This document shows positions 35,385-45,079 of a stretch of 64,000 nucleotides of DNA, in pieces. This DNA comes from Carboxylicivirga agarovorans (GTDB lineage: Bacteria; Bacteroidota; Bacteroidia; Bacteroidales; Marinilabiliaceae): NCBI RefSeq assembly GCF_050589845.1, contig NZ_JBNGPA010000016.1, positions 62,001 through 126,000 of the forward strand, written 5' to 3'. The notes under the pieces are model-generated. The model was not told where the DNA came from. It searched no databases and saw only the letters and a program-made list of their open reading frames with translations. Made by a program: the position numbers and the translations under genes. Positions within the stretch are counted from its first letter, which is position 1, and the number at the start of each line of letters is the position of its first letter.

Positions 35385-38300
35385 ATGAGCGAGGAAATAT
35401 TAAAAGCACTTATACAACTTTTTGCCCTCATTGCCTTTCCCCGCACCGAAGTAAAATCCCGACGATTCATTGTCAAGTCTTTTCTGAATCAGCAGCTTAA
35501 CAATAGACTGGTTGAAGAATATCTCGAGTTGTTTGACCGACTACACGAAGAAAACGAACAACGCCTATCCGACAAGGGTAAGTTCCGCAAAAGACACTCT
35601 GCAAGCTCAGTAAAGGTTCTTAAGATAGCCACAGAGATAAATGAAGCACTGACCTATTATCAGAAGTTAATAGTTCTGATTCAATTAACTGAATTTCTGA
35701 ATATTGATATTGGCATGAGTGAATATGAACGTGAGTTCATTGAAACTGTTGCGCAAACATTTAATATACCTCAAGAGGAATACCTCTTATTAAATAGCTT
35801 TATTACAAGTTCATTTTCTGAGCTACCCGATTCAAAAAATGTATTGATCGTAGATAATAAGACCTTCTATGAGCCTACAGCTTTCAAACATTTGTATTGG
35901 GATAACCTAAAGGGAGAATTACGGGTAGTGCACCTTAAGTCTGTCAATCTCTTTGCTTTTCGCTTTCGGGGGAATATTGACTTAACTATGAATGGTCAAT
36001 TAATCACCGAAGGACGAGTCCAGATCTTAAACCCCGGAAGTTCTCTGCGAAATAAACTGATCGATACCATTTTTTACAGTGATATATTCGGGCAGTTTAT
36101 TGGCGACAATACGGATAATGCCATTGATTTCAGGTGCATTAATGTAGAGTACCACTTTAGTAAAAAAGCCATTGGTCTTCATGACACTTCTTTTGCTTCC
36201 AAATCGGGAAAACTGGTTGGTATCATGGGATCCAGCGGAGCGGGAAAAAGCACGCTCGTTAATGTTCTAAGTGGAATAGAAGCACCTACAAAAGGTCATG
36301 TTTATCTTAACGAAATAGATGTTCATGAAAATTTAGATCAGGCTAAGGGCTTAATTGGTTATGTAGCTCAGGATGATCTTCTGATGGAAGACTTAACCGT
36401 TTACCAAAACCTGTACTACAATGCCAAACTTTGTTTTGATAACCTTCATGAATACCAGATAAAGCGAAAAGTCTTAAAACTTTTAAGTTCATTGGGCCTT
36501 TATGAGATTCGATTTATGAAGGTAGGCAGCCCTCTCAATAAGAAGATCAGCGGGGGGCAACGTAAACGTCTGAACATAGCCTTAGAACTTATTCGTGAAC
36601 CATCCATTTTATTTTTGGATGAACCGACATCAGGGCTCTCTTCAAGGGATTCAGACAACATTATTGATCTGCTGAAAGAGCTTTCGATCAGAGGCAAGCT
36701 GGTTTTTGTGGTCATACATCAACCATCGTCTGATATATTTAAAATGTTCAACCAGTTGCTCGTACTGGACACTGGTGGTTATTTAATTTACAACGGCGAT
36801 CCGGTTGAAAGTGTCAATTATTTTAAGGCATGTATTAATCATGCCAATCGGGATGAAAGTGAATGCCCCACATGTGGTAATGTGAATGTTGAGCAAATAC
36901 TCAATATCGTCAATTCGCAAATACTTGATGAGTATGGTAACTTCACCCAAACAAGGCGCGTTGATCCCAAAGAATGGTACGATTTATTTCATGATGGATG
37001 GGAATCGAATGATCCTCCGGTATCGGAAAGATCCACCCTTCCGAAAATAAGCTTTCAAATACCCAATAAGCTGAAGCAGTTATTCATCTTCATGAAAAGG
37101 GACATTGCTTCCAAGCTATCCAACAGGCAATATTTACTGATAAACCTATTGGAAACTCCGGTTCTTGCACTTTTGCTTGCATCCATCATCAGGTATTACG
37201 ATGTAGATAATGCAACCGATTCGGTATATAGTTTTGCCAAGAATCCGAATATTACCGTTTACATCATCATGTCGGTAATCATTGCTTTGTTTGTTGGCTT
37301 AACTGTTAGTGCCGAAGAAATAATAAGTGACAGGAAGATTAAAAAGCGGGAATCGTTCCTCAATTTGAGCAGGTTGAGTTACTTGTTTTCAAAACTCTTT
37401 ATTCTTTCCGGACTGTCAGCTATTCAATCGGCCTTGTTCGTTTTGATAGGAAACTACATCATTGAACTGAATGGTATGTTTCTCCATTACTGGCTCATTC
37501 TGTTTAGCTGCTCTGTATTTGCCAACATACTGGGACTGAACATATCAGACACATTCAAGAAAACAGTTAATATATACATCATCATACCATTCCTGATCAT
37601 TCCTCAACTGATCTTAAGTGGCGTATTTATTAGCTTTGATCGTCTGAATCCAGCCATCTCGAGTCCTGAAAAGATACCTTTATACGGAGAAATCATTACA
37701 GCTCGCTGGGCCTTTGAAGCATTGGCTGTAGCCCAATTTATGGAAAATGACTTTGATGAACAGTTTTACAGTTACCAAAAGCTAAAGAGCCAGGCTAAAT
37801 ACAGAAAAGAGTTTTGGATACCTGCTCTTAACAGCCACCTTTCAAAGATCAGAGCTTATGACCCGTCCAATGAGGCTAATGACACAGAAAAACGCAACTA
37901 CTCTGTTAGTCTGATTAATCAAGAATTAGCGAAGCATTATAAACTATATCCTGAGCGCACAACAAAACCGCGTACCATTTCAACACAAGTCAGATCGGGC
38001 GAAATTGATTCCATCAGTAATTATCTCACTCAATTAAAAGAGTATTATAAAACGCTTTTCAATCAGGCAGACAAAAGACTAGATGAGAAGGTTAAAGACC
38101 TGACAAAGACTGAAGAAAGCAGGTTAGCCTATATTGATAGTAAAAACAAATATCACAACGATGACCTTGAACGCTTTGTAACAAATTCAAACAATTTCTT
38201 CTCCAATAAGATTATTGAATATAACGGAGCTCTCTGGCAAAAGCTTGATCCCATTTATCAGGATCCTGAATCATCTGTTAAAGCACATTTTCTGGCACCT

Positions 38301-38477
38301 ACCAAGAAAGTAAACAAGGTGCATGTGGGTACCTTTTATGCGAATACAATAATCATATGGCTTATTAATATCATATTGTTTATCGCACTATACTTCAGAG
38401 TACTGCCCAACCTTTTACGATTAAGAACCCTTATCGGCTGGTATATTAAAGACAGAAAAAAAGCTGATAAGTATTAA
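35385..38477 (+). CDS. TerB-like/ABC transporter ATPase-permease fusion (ABCG-like)
   Basis: A 1030-residue single-chain ABC transporter. Residues 1-140 form a helical domain of the TerB type with pairs of acidic residues; 145-230 are a short beta-rich region; 250-480 are the nucleotide-binding domain with Walker A GSSGAGKST (about 281-289), signature SGGQRKRLN (389-397) and Walker B ILFLDEPTSGL; 570-790 hold an ABC-2 permease with five or so membrane segments; about 790-985 is a large charged extracytoplasmic region; one more segment lies near 990-1010. The order ATPase then permease resembles eukaryotic ABCG half-transporters. Substrate unknown. The small secreted protein upstream is a candidate partner. 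Confidence 0.85.
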   Translation: MSEEILKALIQLFALIAFPRTEVKSRRFIVKSFLNQQLNNRLVEEYLELFDRLHEENEQRLSDKGKFRKRHSASSVKVLKIATEINEALTYYQKLIVLIQLTEFLNIDIGMSEYEREFIETVAQTFNIPQEEYLLLNSFITSSFSELPDSKNVLIVDNKTFYEPTAFKHLYWDNLKGELRVVHLKSVNLFAFRFRGNIDLTMNGQLITEGRVQILNPGSSLRNKLIDTIFYSDIFGQFIGDNTDNAIDFRCINVEYHFSKKAIGLHDTSFASKSGKLVGIMGSSGAGKSTLVNVLSGIEAPTKGHVYLNEIDVHENLDQAKGLIGYVAQDDLLMEDLTVYQNLYYNAKLCFDNLHEYQIKRKVLKLLSSLGLYEIRFMKVGSPLNKKISGGQRKRLNIALELIREPSILFLDEPTSGLSSRDSDNIIDLLKELSIRGKLVFVVIHQPSSDIFKMFNQLLVLDTGGYLIYNGDPVESVNYFKACINHANRDESECPTCGNVNVEQILNIVNSQILDEYGNFTQTRRVDPKEWYDLFHDGWESNDPPVSERSTLPKISFQIPNKLKQLFIFMKRDIASKLSNRQYLLINLLETPVLALLLASIIRYYDVDNATDSVYSFAKNPNITVYIIMSVIIALFVGLTVSAEEIISDRKIKKRESFLNLSRLSYLFSKLFILSGLSAIQSALFVLIGNYIIELNGMFLHYWLILFSCSVFANILGLNISDTFKKTVNIYIIIPFLIIPQLILSGVFISFDRLNPAISSPEKIPLYGEIITARWAFEALAVAQFMENDFDEQFYSYQKLKSQAKYRKEFWIPALNSHLSKIRAYDPSNEANDTEKRNYSVSLINQELAKHYKLYPERTTKPRTISTQVRSGEIDSISNYLTQLKEYYKTLFNQADKRLDEKVKDLTKTEESRLAYIDSKNKYHNDDLERFVTNSNNFFSNKIIEYNGALWQKLDPIYQDPESSVKAHFLAPTKKVNKVHVGTFYANTIIIWLINIILFIALYFRVLPNLLRLRTLIGWYIKDRKKADKY

Positions 38478-38489
38478 ACTTACCAGCTT
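38455..38489 (-). terminator. Terminator of the siaB-siaC transcript
   Basis: Arms AAGCTGATAAGT (38461-38472) and ACTTACCAGCTT (38478-38489) pair with one G-T; the A run at 38455-38460 supplies a T run only on the minus strand, so this serves siaC. It overlaps the 3' end of the ABC gene including its stop codon. Confidence 0.75.
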
Positions 38490-38512
38490 CCTGTATTTCT
38501 TAAGGAAGGTTA

Positions 38513-38893
38513 TTACTCTTCCATTTCAATCATTTTAAAAGGTATGTTAATTATCGACTGATAATCTTCACCAGCTTCGAACATATCTTCATCGTCCTCT
38601 TCATAATACCAGTTTATTTCAACCGGATTTCCTTTTTTATGAATGAGTTCGAGGCGCTTAAAAATATCTAAAATACATTTAGATGAACTTGTATTAAAAT
38701 ACTCTAATTGGATGTTGACGTTGGTTTCTTCAGAAGGTGTATCACCAAACTTCTCAAGCCAATCAATTATGGGCTTGTAAAACTCAACAGAATTTTCAGG
38801 AATAGAACGGCCTTTTATTTCAACCACTCCATTTTCCCCATCCAGTCTTACAAATGGTGTTTTTGGACTTCCTTCACGAATAATTGTTTCCAT
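38513..38893 (-). CDS. siaC: SiaC family regulatory phosphoprotein (DUF1987)
   Basis: A 126-residue protein when started at METIIREGSP (38893); the longer frame from 38926 overlaps the preceding gene by 17 bases. The family signature LEYFNTSSSK is present, and with this start the Thr falls at position 68, the residue known to be phosphorylated by SiaB in Pseudomonas aeruginosa, which supports the start. When unphosphorylated SiaC binds and controls a partner such as the diguanylate cyclase SiaD; no SiaD or SiaA homologue is adjacent. The partner here is thus unknown. It lies 16 bases after siaB and is convergent with the ABC gene. Confidence 0.88.
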   Translation of the reverse strand: METIIREGSPKTPFVRLDGENGVVEIKGRSIPENSVEFYKPIIDWLEKFGDTPSEETNVNIQLEYFNTSSSKCILDIFKRLELIHKKGNPVEINWYYEEDDEDMFEAGEDYQSIINIPFKMIEMEE

Positions 38894-38909
38894 ACTGGTA
38901 GCTATACGG

Positions 38910-39458
38910 TTAACTAATGTATACATCTAGCGAGAAAAAGATGTATTCATCATCAAATTGATAAAAATAATATTCTAATTTATTGCCTGTTTTTCTAACG
39001 ATATCGAGCATTCCAAGGCCTCCCCCTCCTTTTTCCGAAAACTCATCGTTATTAAGTATGTCTCTGTAAAGCATACGAACTTCTTCGTCTGACAGAGAGT
39101 TTACCTGGTCAATTCGGTCTTTAATATAATTTAATTTTTCCTTTTTCACAAAATTGCCCGTAGAGATGCGGTAAAAGGTACCATCTTTACTTAAGATAAT
39201 AATGCCAAAATTGCTACTTTGTTCAACTGGTGCTGTTGATGGCGGCAAGTCGACATGATGATATAAATTTTGTAAACTCTCAACAAATACATTGTAAACT
39301 TTCTTTCGAACACGATTCTTTTCATTCTTCATGTTCAAACTGTTTTCAATGGACTGTAGAGCTTCAGAAATTAAATCTGGTGTAATACTTCCGTTATACT
39401 CCAGAATAACCTCCCCTTGTTTCTTCTCTAAATACCAATTTTTAAGTTCAAATGCCAT
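38910..39458 (-). CDS. siaB: SiaB family protein kinase (DUF6272)
   Basis: A 182-residue protein of the SiaB family, which phosphorylates SiaC. It shows the family's helical block RVRKKVYNVFVESLQNLYHH, GIIILSKDGTFYRISTGN, and the glycine-rich segment FSEKGGGGLGMLDIVRKTGN, which acts like the ATP-lid of GHKL kinases. It lies directly before siaC on the same strand. The matching phosphatase (SiaA) is not in the window. The pairing of SiaB with SiaC is established for Pseudomonas; transfer to this phylum is by similarity. Confidence 0.87.
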   Translation of the reverse strand: MAFELKNWYLEKKQGEVILEYNGSITPDLISEALQSIENSLNMKNEKNRVRKKVYNVFVESLQNLYHHVDLPPSTAPVEQSSNFGIIILSKDGTFYRISTGNFVKKEKLNYIKDRIDQVNSLSDEEVRMLYRDILNNDEFSEKGGGGLGMLDIVRKTGNKLEYYFYQFDDEYIFFSLDVYIS

Positions 39459-39613
39459 CCCAATGGTCTAATTGCCTACAAATATAGAAAAATTATGCTA
39501 TTCGTCATTTCAGCACAAGTTTACATTAAATACATCAGCTTTCCCTCATTTGGTGCAACTATTTGGTAAAGCCATGGTATTTTCGGATTAAAACTACTTT
39601 TTGTTTGACAATT

Positions 39614-40537
39614 TTAAATACCACCACCTTCTGCATACAATAAATCACGGGGTTTAAACTGTACAATTTTCGAACCCGGCATTACTGGGTTGGTCACCCA
39701 CACATTACCTCCGATAACCGAATTTTCACCGACAGTAATTCGTCCTAATATGGTTGCTTGTGCATATATAACAACATTATCTTCAATGATGGGGTGACGA
39801 GGAATTCCTTTTATCGGATTACCATGTTCATCCAATGGAAAACTCTTTGCTCCCAGGGTCACTCCCTGAAAAAGCTTTACATTTTTTCCAATTATTGAGG
39901 TTGCTCCAATTACAACACCTGTTCCGTGATCAATACTAAAGTACTCTCCAATCGTTGCACGCGGATGGATATCTATCCCTGTCTCTGAATGTGCCATTTC
40001 ACTGATCATACGTGGTATCAGCGGCACACCAATAGTCAGAAGCGCATGAGCCACACGGTAATTAGTTATGGCCCTGATGGCCGGATAGCAAAAAATAACC
40101 TCTCCTTTGCTTTGCGCAGCAGGATCTCCGAGAAAAGCCGCTTCAACATCGGTTGCCAGCATACGGCGAATTTCAGGTAGCTCACCAATAAACTGACTGG
40201 CATAGTCATGTGCCAGACTTTTTCGTTCGCCCAGGTCAAAGCCCTCTGGTTTATCGCACATAAAGCAAAGACCGGCAAAGATCTGTTCAACTAATAAACT
40301 GTATAACTTTTCAGTATTCACCCCAATATAATAGCTAACACTATCGGGACGAATGGAGCTATTGCCATAATAGCCTGGAAAAATAATTTCCCGGGACAGG
40401 TTGACAATTTCCTCCAATGCCATAATTGATGGCATTTTGTGGTCTTTAAATGTTGGATGACAAACACTTTTGTAGCTATGCTCCCGCGATAGCTCCTCTA
40501 TTGCCTGTTTAACTCTTGAAAAATGATCAGAGGTCAT
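39614..40537 (-). CDS. cysE: Serine O-acetyltransferase
   Basis: It acetylates serine with acetyl-CoA, the first step of cysteine synthesis. The 307-residue protein ends in the left-handed beta-helix of the hexapeptide transferases: DIHPRATIGEYFSIDHGTGV, VVIGATSIIGKNVKLFQGVT, EDNVVIYAQATILGRITVGE, and the catalytic His residues appear in these blocks (DIHP and DHGTG). The N-terminal 130 residues are helical and longer than in E. coli CysE (273 residues), as is common in this phylum. It lies 3 bases after the NadR-like kinase gene, in the same operon as pnuC. Confidence 0.93.
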   Translation of the reverse strand: MTSDHFSRVKQAIEELSREHSYKSVCHPTFKDHKMPSIMALEEIVNLSREIIFPGYYGNSSIRPDSVSYYIGVNTEKLYSLLVEQIFAGLCFMCDKPEGFDLGERKSLAHDYASQFIGELPEIRRMLATDVEAAFLGDPAAQSKGEVIFCYPAIRAITNYRVAHALLTIGVPLIPRMISEMAHSETGIDIHPRATIGEYFSIDHGTGVVIGATSIIGKNVKLFQGVTLGAKSFPLDEHGNPIKGIPRHPIIEDNVVIYAQATILGRITVGENSVIGGNVWVTNPVMPGSKIVQFKPRDLLYAEGGGI

Positions 40538-40540
40538 ATC

Positions 40541-41065
40541 CTATAATATTTGGTTAATATGGTTCTTTGCCTGCTGGAAACGTTCATCGCCCCGGCCATT
40601 AATTATCCGATAATTGAAACTATATCTTTTCAGCTCTTGTTCATATTGTTCAAACAAGTACATGCGCTTATTCTCATTCTCGCGAATACCATCGGCAACC
40701 CATTCAATATCGGGATAACATAAGAGGTGCAGGTCTATCTTTACGTCTTTTAAAAAAGCTTCAAACCAGACCGGCACTTTCTTATATACTTCAGTAAACC
40801 ACACCTTTGTAATAATTAAAAAGGTATCAAAAACAACAAAGGCCTGATTCAACCCGCATGCTTTCCTGTACGATGCAATCTGATGCTTTGCAATGGCCTC
40901 AACATCTTCATAAGCATAATCACGATCAAGGCCAGCCACATATTCTCTTGCATATTCGGGCACACAGTGAACTTTATATTCTTCACTTAACATTTGTGAT
41001 AATGTCGATTTGGCTGTTGATTCAGGCCCTGTAAACACAATTATCTTAGGTCTCTTATTTAGCAT
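40541..41065 (-). CDS. NadR-like ribosylnicotinamide kinase (AAA family ATPase)
   Basis: A 174-residue P-loop kinase of the NadR C-terminal type. Walker A is FTGPESTAKST, followed by VPEYAREYVAGLDRDY, FDTFLIITKVWF and a Walker-like LLCYPDIEWVADGIREN lid. It should phosphorylate nicotinamide riboside brought in by PnuC, giving NMN. It overlaps pnuC by 11 bases, which fits coupled salvage. No adenylyltransferase domain is present, unlike full-length NadR. Confidence 0.85.
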   Translation of the reverse strand: MLNKRPKIIVFTGPESTAKSTLSQMLSEEYKVHCVPEYAREYVAGLDRDYAYEDVEAIAKHQIASYRKACGLNQAFVVFDTFLIITKVWFTEVYKKVPVWFEAFLKDVKIDLHLLCYPDIEWVADGIRENENKRMYLFEQYEQELKRYSFNYRIINGRGDERFQQAKNHINQIL

Positions 41066-41660
41066 GCTGAACCATTAATCGTTTCCACTCAAAGTAACCG
41101 ACAACTGCCCCAATGGTGTATACCAGGAATAAAAAGCCATAAAAATACAAACCTTTATAAATATACATTCCCATTGAAAGGGTGTTAATGCCTATCCAGA
41201 ACACCCAGTGATGAATATACTTACGTGCCAGCAGCCAGGTTGCTACGATAGAAGCCGCTGTTGTTAAGGAATCCAGATAAGGCAAATCTGAGCTGGCGAT
41301 ATCTACCATTACAGGTATTTTTAACAGAGCCGATAACAAAACAAAATAAAGGATAGTTCCAATAACGATCAGCTTAAGTAGTAATTGCCACCTTAATCCT
41401 TTAATTGTGACTGATACTTCTTCTTTAGTTTGCCCGCTTAACCAATACCACCATCCATAAACACTAATGATAACATAGTATAGCTGTAAACCCATATCAG
41501 CATATAAAGCCGACTGGTAAAAGACTATAAGTGAAATGACCGATGCTACTATACCCCAGGGCCACAGCCATGCTTTTTCACGAATTGAATAAAATAAATA
41601 GATCAGAGAAGCGAAAGTTCCTGCCACTTCAAATCCATAACGATAAATAAAATCTATCAT
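41055..41660 (-). CDS. pnuC: Nicotinamide riboside transporter
   Basis: A 201-residue integral membrane protein of the PnuC family, with about seven membrane segments and conserved aromatic patterns: GTFASLIYLFYSIREKAW, WGIVASVISLIVFYQSALYADMGLQLYYVI, SVYGWWYWL and, near the C-terminus, GINTLSMGMYIYKGLY. PnuC carries nicotinamide riboside by facilitated diffusion. The downstream kinase traps the substrate by phosphorylation. It is the first gene of the pnuC-kinase-cysE operon. Confidence 0.93.
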   Translation of the reverse strand: MIDFIYRYGFEVAGTFASLIYLFYSIREKAWLWPWGIVASVISLIVFYQSALYADMGLQLYYVIISVYGWWYWLSGQTKEEVSVTIKGLRWQLLLKLIVIGTILYFVLLSALLKIPVMVDIASSDLPYLDSLTTAASIVATWLLARKYIHHWVFWIGINTLSMGMYIYKGLYFYGFLFLVYTIGAVVGYFEWKRLMVQHAK

Positions 41661-41693
41661 TCAAACACTAATAATTTGGTGAGCTATTTCGGT

Positions 41694-43283
41694 TTATTTC
41701 AGGTATTGTGAATAATCTCTCTTAGACTCTACAATTTCAACGGCTTTATTATAAGTTTCTGAAATTGGATTAATGGATTGAAAATATTCTGACGATGAGA
41801 ACAGATCACGCGCTATCAGAGCTTTCAACTGTGCCTCAATTAATGGACGTGAAATTTCCAATTGTTCTTTGTCCTCCTCAATATCTTCATCCTTACCTTC
41901 GTTAATCAATAGGCCTAAAATTTCATCTGAGATTATGAATTCTTTTTCAAAGGTTTTAAAATCCTGGTATTTAGTTTCAAGTTCATTACGTTTTCCATCC
42001 ACATAATTCAAAATCATTCGGTTAACCGCCCCACTTGCAACCAGATCACGATAGTAATCAGAATACATGGTCGTGTCAACTGCAATAAACACATCCGGCA
42101 TTATTCCTCCACCACCATATACGGTGCGACCAGAAACTTTAGTTTTATATTCCAGCGATTCATCGAAATGAATACTATCCTCATTGGACAACTCACCGTG
42201 AAGGTAACGCTCACCTAATTCATTGTGATAGGCAGCAACACCGTTTGTATAGTCTTTTTGAATACATCTGCCCGCAGGAGTATAGTATTCGGCAATGGTC
42301 AGTCGAATCATGGATCCATCAGGAAAGTCGAATGGACGCTGAACCAAGCCCTTACCAAAACTGCGTCGTCCAAGTACAAGTCCCCTGTCCCAATCCTGAA
42401 CAGCACCAGATACAATTTCACTGGCTGATGCAGACCCTTCGTCTATTAGTACAACAAGGTTACCTTTCTCAAACAAGCCTTTTTTACTTGCATGGTGATT
42501 GCGCCTCTCGCTATTCAAACCTTCAGTATATACAAGAAGTTTGTCCTTATCCAATAATTCATCAGCGATATCAATCGCTGCTTTCAGGTAACCTCCACCA
42601 TTGCCCCTTAAATCAAGAATCAAATTTTCGCATCCTTCTTCTTCAAGTTTTTCAAGCGCCTCAACAAATTCATCATGGGTATTAAGGGCAAAACGCGAAA
42701 TTTTAATGTAAGCAGTTTTTGGTGTTGCCATATAAGCGGCCTCAACACTATACAATGGTATTTTATCCCGGGTAACAACAAACTTAAGCTCTCCACCGGT
42801 TCCCTTGCGTAGAATACTCAGGTTGACCTTCGTTCCTTTTTTACCTCTTAAGTATTTAAAGACATCACTGTTTTTAATGCCGATACCAGCCACATTTTCA
42901 CCATCAATCTCCACTATACGATCGCCTGCACGAATTCCAACTTTCTCGGATGGACCTCCTATAACAGGATTGACAACCATAAGGGTATCATCCAAAATAT
43001 TAAACTGAATTCCTACCCCCTCAAAACTACCGTCTAAAGGCTCATTCATTGCAGCCACTTCATCGGCTGAAATATACACTGAATGGGGATCAAGACTCTT
43101 CAGCATGCCAACAATGGCTTCCTCAACCAACCCTTCGTTATCAACTGAATCAACATATAAGGAATTAACCAATTGATACGTCAACTGTAATTTCTGAATG
43201 TTTTTATCATAAACCTGGGCACTGGCAAGCAGTGCAACCATCATAAACGCAACGCTTAAAATCAAACTCTTCTTAATACCCAT
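41694..43283 (-). CDS. S41 family C-terminal processing peptidase
   Basis: A 529-residue exported peptidase. The signal peptide ends LLASAQ; a PDZ domain (about 85-170, VGIRAGDRIVEIDGENVAG) binds C-terminal tails; the S41 domain contains NLILDLRGNGGGY, the nucleophile in DEGSASASEIVSGA and the general base Lys in RSFGKGLVQ. These proteins trim periplasmic or outer-membrane proteins. The last 130 residues are a helical extension found in many Bacteroidota members. No regulator is nearby. Confidence 0.93.
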   Translation of the reverse strand: MGIKKSLILSVAFMMVALLASAQVYDKNIQKLQLTYQLVNSLYVDSVDNEGLVEEAIVGMLKSLDPHSVYISADEVAAMNEPLDGSFEGVGIQFNILDDTLMVVNPVIGGPSEKVGIRAGDRIVEIDGENVAGIGIKNSDVFKYLRGKKGTKVNLSILRKGTGGELKFVVTRDKIPLYSVEAAYMATPKTAYIKISRFALNTHDEFVEALEKLEEEGCENLILDLRGNGGGYLKAAIDIADELLDKDKLLVYTEGLNSERRNHHASKKGLFEKGNLVVLIDEGSASASEIVSGAVQDWDRGLVLGRRSFGKGLVQRPFDFPDGSMIRLTIAEYYTPAGRCIQKDYTNGVAAYHNELGERYLHGELSNEDSIHFDESLEYKTKVSGRTVYGGGGIMPDVFIAVDTTMYSDYYRDLVASGAVNRMILNYVDGKRNELETKYQDFKTFEKEFIISDEILGLLINEGKDEDIEEDKEQLEISRPLIEAQLKALIARDLFSSSEYFQSINPISETYNKAVEIVESKRDYSQYLK

Positions 43284-43375
43284 CTTCTCCGTTTTAGTTA
43301 TGTTCTAATGTTGTTCAAATAGCAGGAATTATGCTACCCGCAGCTATAATGTGACTTGAACTATAAAGATAAACA

Positions 43376-43406
43376 AAGGCCGGAAAGAAAAAGTTCCTCC
43401 GGCCTT
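43376..43406 (-). terminator. Terminator of guaA
   Basis: A 9-bp stem AAGGCCGGA/TCCGGCCTT (43376-43384 and 43398-43406), 28 bases after the guaA stop; the T run on the minus strand is short. Confidence 0.65.
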
Positions 43407-43433
43407 ATATTTTTTATAAAATATCACTTTATC

Positions 43434-44963
43434 CTATTCCCATTCGATGGTCGCAGGTGGCTTTGAGCTAATATCGTAAACTACGCGATTAACGCCTTTG
43501 ACTTTATTGATGATATCATTTGATACACGTGCAAGAAAATCATATGGCAAATGAACCCAATCGGCTGTCATTCCATCAGTAGATGTTACAGCACGCAGGG
43601 CCACTACTTTTTCATATGTTCGCTCATCACCCATTACACCAACAGATTGCACAGGTAATAACATAGCACCTGCCTGCCATACCTGATCATACAGGTTACT
43701 ATCTTTCAGCCCCTGAATAAAGATATGGTCCACCTCTTGCAACAAGGCCACTTTTTCAGCAGTAATATCACCTAAGATACGAATAGCTAATCCTGGTCCA
43801 GGGAAAGGGTGACGACCTAACAGGTTATCATCAATACCCATGGCACGACCAACACGACGAACCTCATCCTTAAATAATAAGTTCAATGGCTCAACCACCT
43901 TCAGGTTCATTTCTTCAGGTAAACCACCTACATTGTGGTGTGATTTAATGGTTGCCGACGGTCCGTTAACTGATACTGATTCAATAACATCAGGATAAAT
44001 AGTCCCTTGTGCCAACCACTTCACGTCCTGTATTTTATGTGCTTCTGCATCAAATACTTCAATAAACACGCGACCAATGATCTTGCGTTTTGTTTCAGGA
44101 TCTGACACGCCATCTAACTCGCTTAAGAATTCATGTTTAGCATCTACACCAATAACATTCAAGCCCATGTGTTTGTATGAATCCAACACCGCCTCAAACT
44201 CATTTTTTCGAAGTAAGCCGTTATCAACAAAGATACAAGTCAGGTTTTTACCAATTGCCTTGTGTAATAACACACCTGCAACCGTACTGTCAACACCGCC
44301 TGATAATCCAAGTACAACTTTATCGTTTCCTAGTTTTGCTTTTAATTCAGCAACTGTTGTTTCAACGAAAGAATCTGGTGTCCAATCCTGTTTGCAACCA
44401 CAAACTCCAACAACAAAGTTCTTAAGAATTTGCGTTCCTTCTGTACTGTGATATACTTCAGGATGGAACTGCATTCCGAAAGTTTTCTCGCTTTCAATTT
44501 TATAAGCAGCAACCTTTACATCTTTGGTACTGGCAATAATATTATATCCTTCAGGAAGATTAACAATAGTATCACCATGAGACATCCAAACTTGTGAATG
44601 ATCGCTGACACCTGTCAATAATTCACTGCTTTTGTCAACATACTCAAGGTTGGCACGACCATATTCGCGCGTTTTAGACGGTTGAACTTCTCCTCCATAA
44701 AACTGCGATAAATATTGAGCACCGTAACAAACTCCTAACAAAGGCATCTTTCCTTTAATAGCAGTCAAGTCAGGTTTTGGTGCTTCCTCATCGCGCACAC
44801 TGTAAGGACTTCCACTTAAAATAACACCCTTTACAGATTCATCCAGCTCAGGACAATTGTTAAATGGGTGAATTTCACAATACACATTAATCTCGCGCAC
44901 TCGCCTTGCAATCAATTGCGTGTACTGAGAACCAAAATCCAGAATAATGATTTTTTCCTGCAT
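43434..44963 (-). CDS. guaA: GMP synthase (glutamine-hydrolysing)
   Basis: GuaA converts XMP to GMP. The 509-residue protein has the class I glutamine amidotransferase (about 1-190, with LGVCYGAQYL catalytic Cys and FHPEVYHS for His and Glu), the ATP-pyrophosphatase domain (SGGVDSTV near 220) and the dimerisation domain ending in STDGMTADWVHLPYDFL and RVVYDISSKPPATIEWE. Length and order are normal. It has a candidate promoter box 116 bases upstream. Confidence 0.97.
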   Translation of the reverse strand: MQEKIIILDFGSQYTQLIARRVREINVYCEIHPFNNCPELDESVKGVILSGSPYSVRDEEAPKPDLTAIKGKMPLLGVCYGAQYLSQFYGGEVQPSKTREYGRANLEYVDKSSELLTGVSDHSQVWMSHGDTIVNLPEGYNIIASTKDVKVAAYKIESEKTFGMQFHPEVYHSTEGTQILKNFVVGVCGCKQDWTPDSFVETTVAELKAKLGNDKVVLGLSGGVDSTVAGVLLHKAIGKNLTCIFVDNGLLRKNEFEAVLDSYKHMGLNVIGVDAKHEFLSELDGVSDPETKRKIIGRVFIEVFDAEAHKIQDVKWLAQGTIYPDVIESVSVNGPSATIKSHHNVGGLPEEMNLKVVEPLNLLFKDEVRRVGRAMGIDDNLLGRHPFPGPGLAIRILGDITAEKVALLQEVDHIFIQGLKDSNLYDQVWQAGAMLLPVQSVGVMGDERTYEKVVALRAVTSTDGMTADWVHLPYDFLARVSNDIINKVKGVNRVVYDISSKPPATIEWE

Positions 44964-45079
44964 TAATATTTGCCTTTATTCTTAGTTAACAACCTTATAA
45001 ATAACTACTATCTTTTTATCAATGAGCCCATTATTTAATTTGGGAGTAACCAATAGTTATACCTTCAAAAATTTGAGCG

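Noticed and set aside
38894..38926. Upstream start for siaC
   Set aside because: It overlaps siaB by 17 bases, and only the start at 38893 places the conserved Thr at position 68.
42245..42685. Plus-strand open frame of 146 codons inside the S41 peptidase gene
   Set aside because: Antisense shadow; rich in Gln, His and Tyr with no domain pattern.
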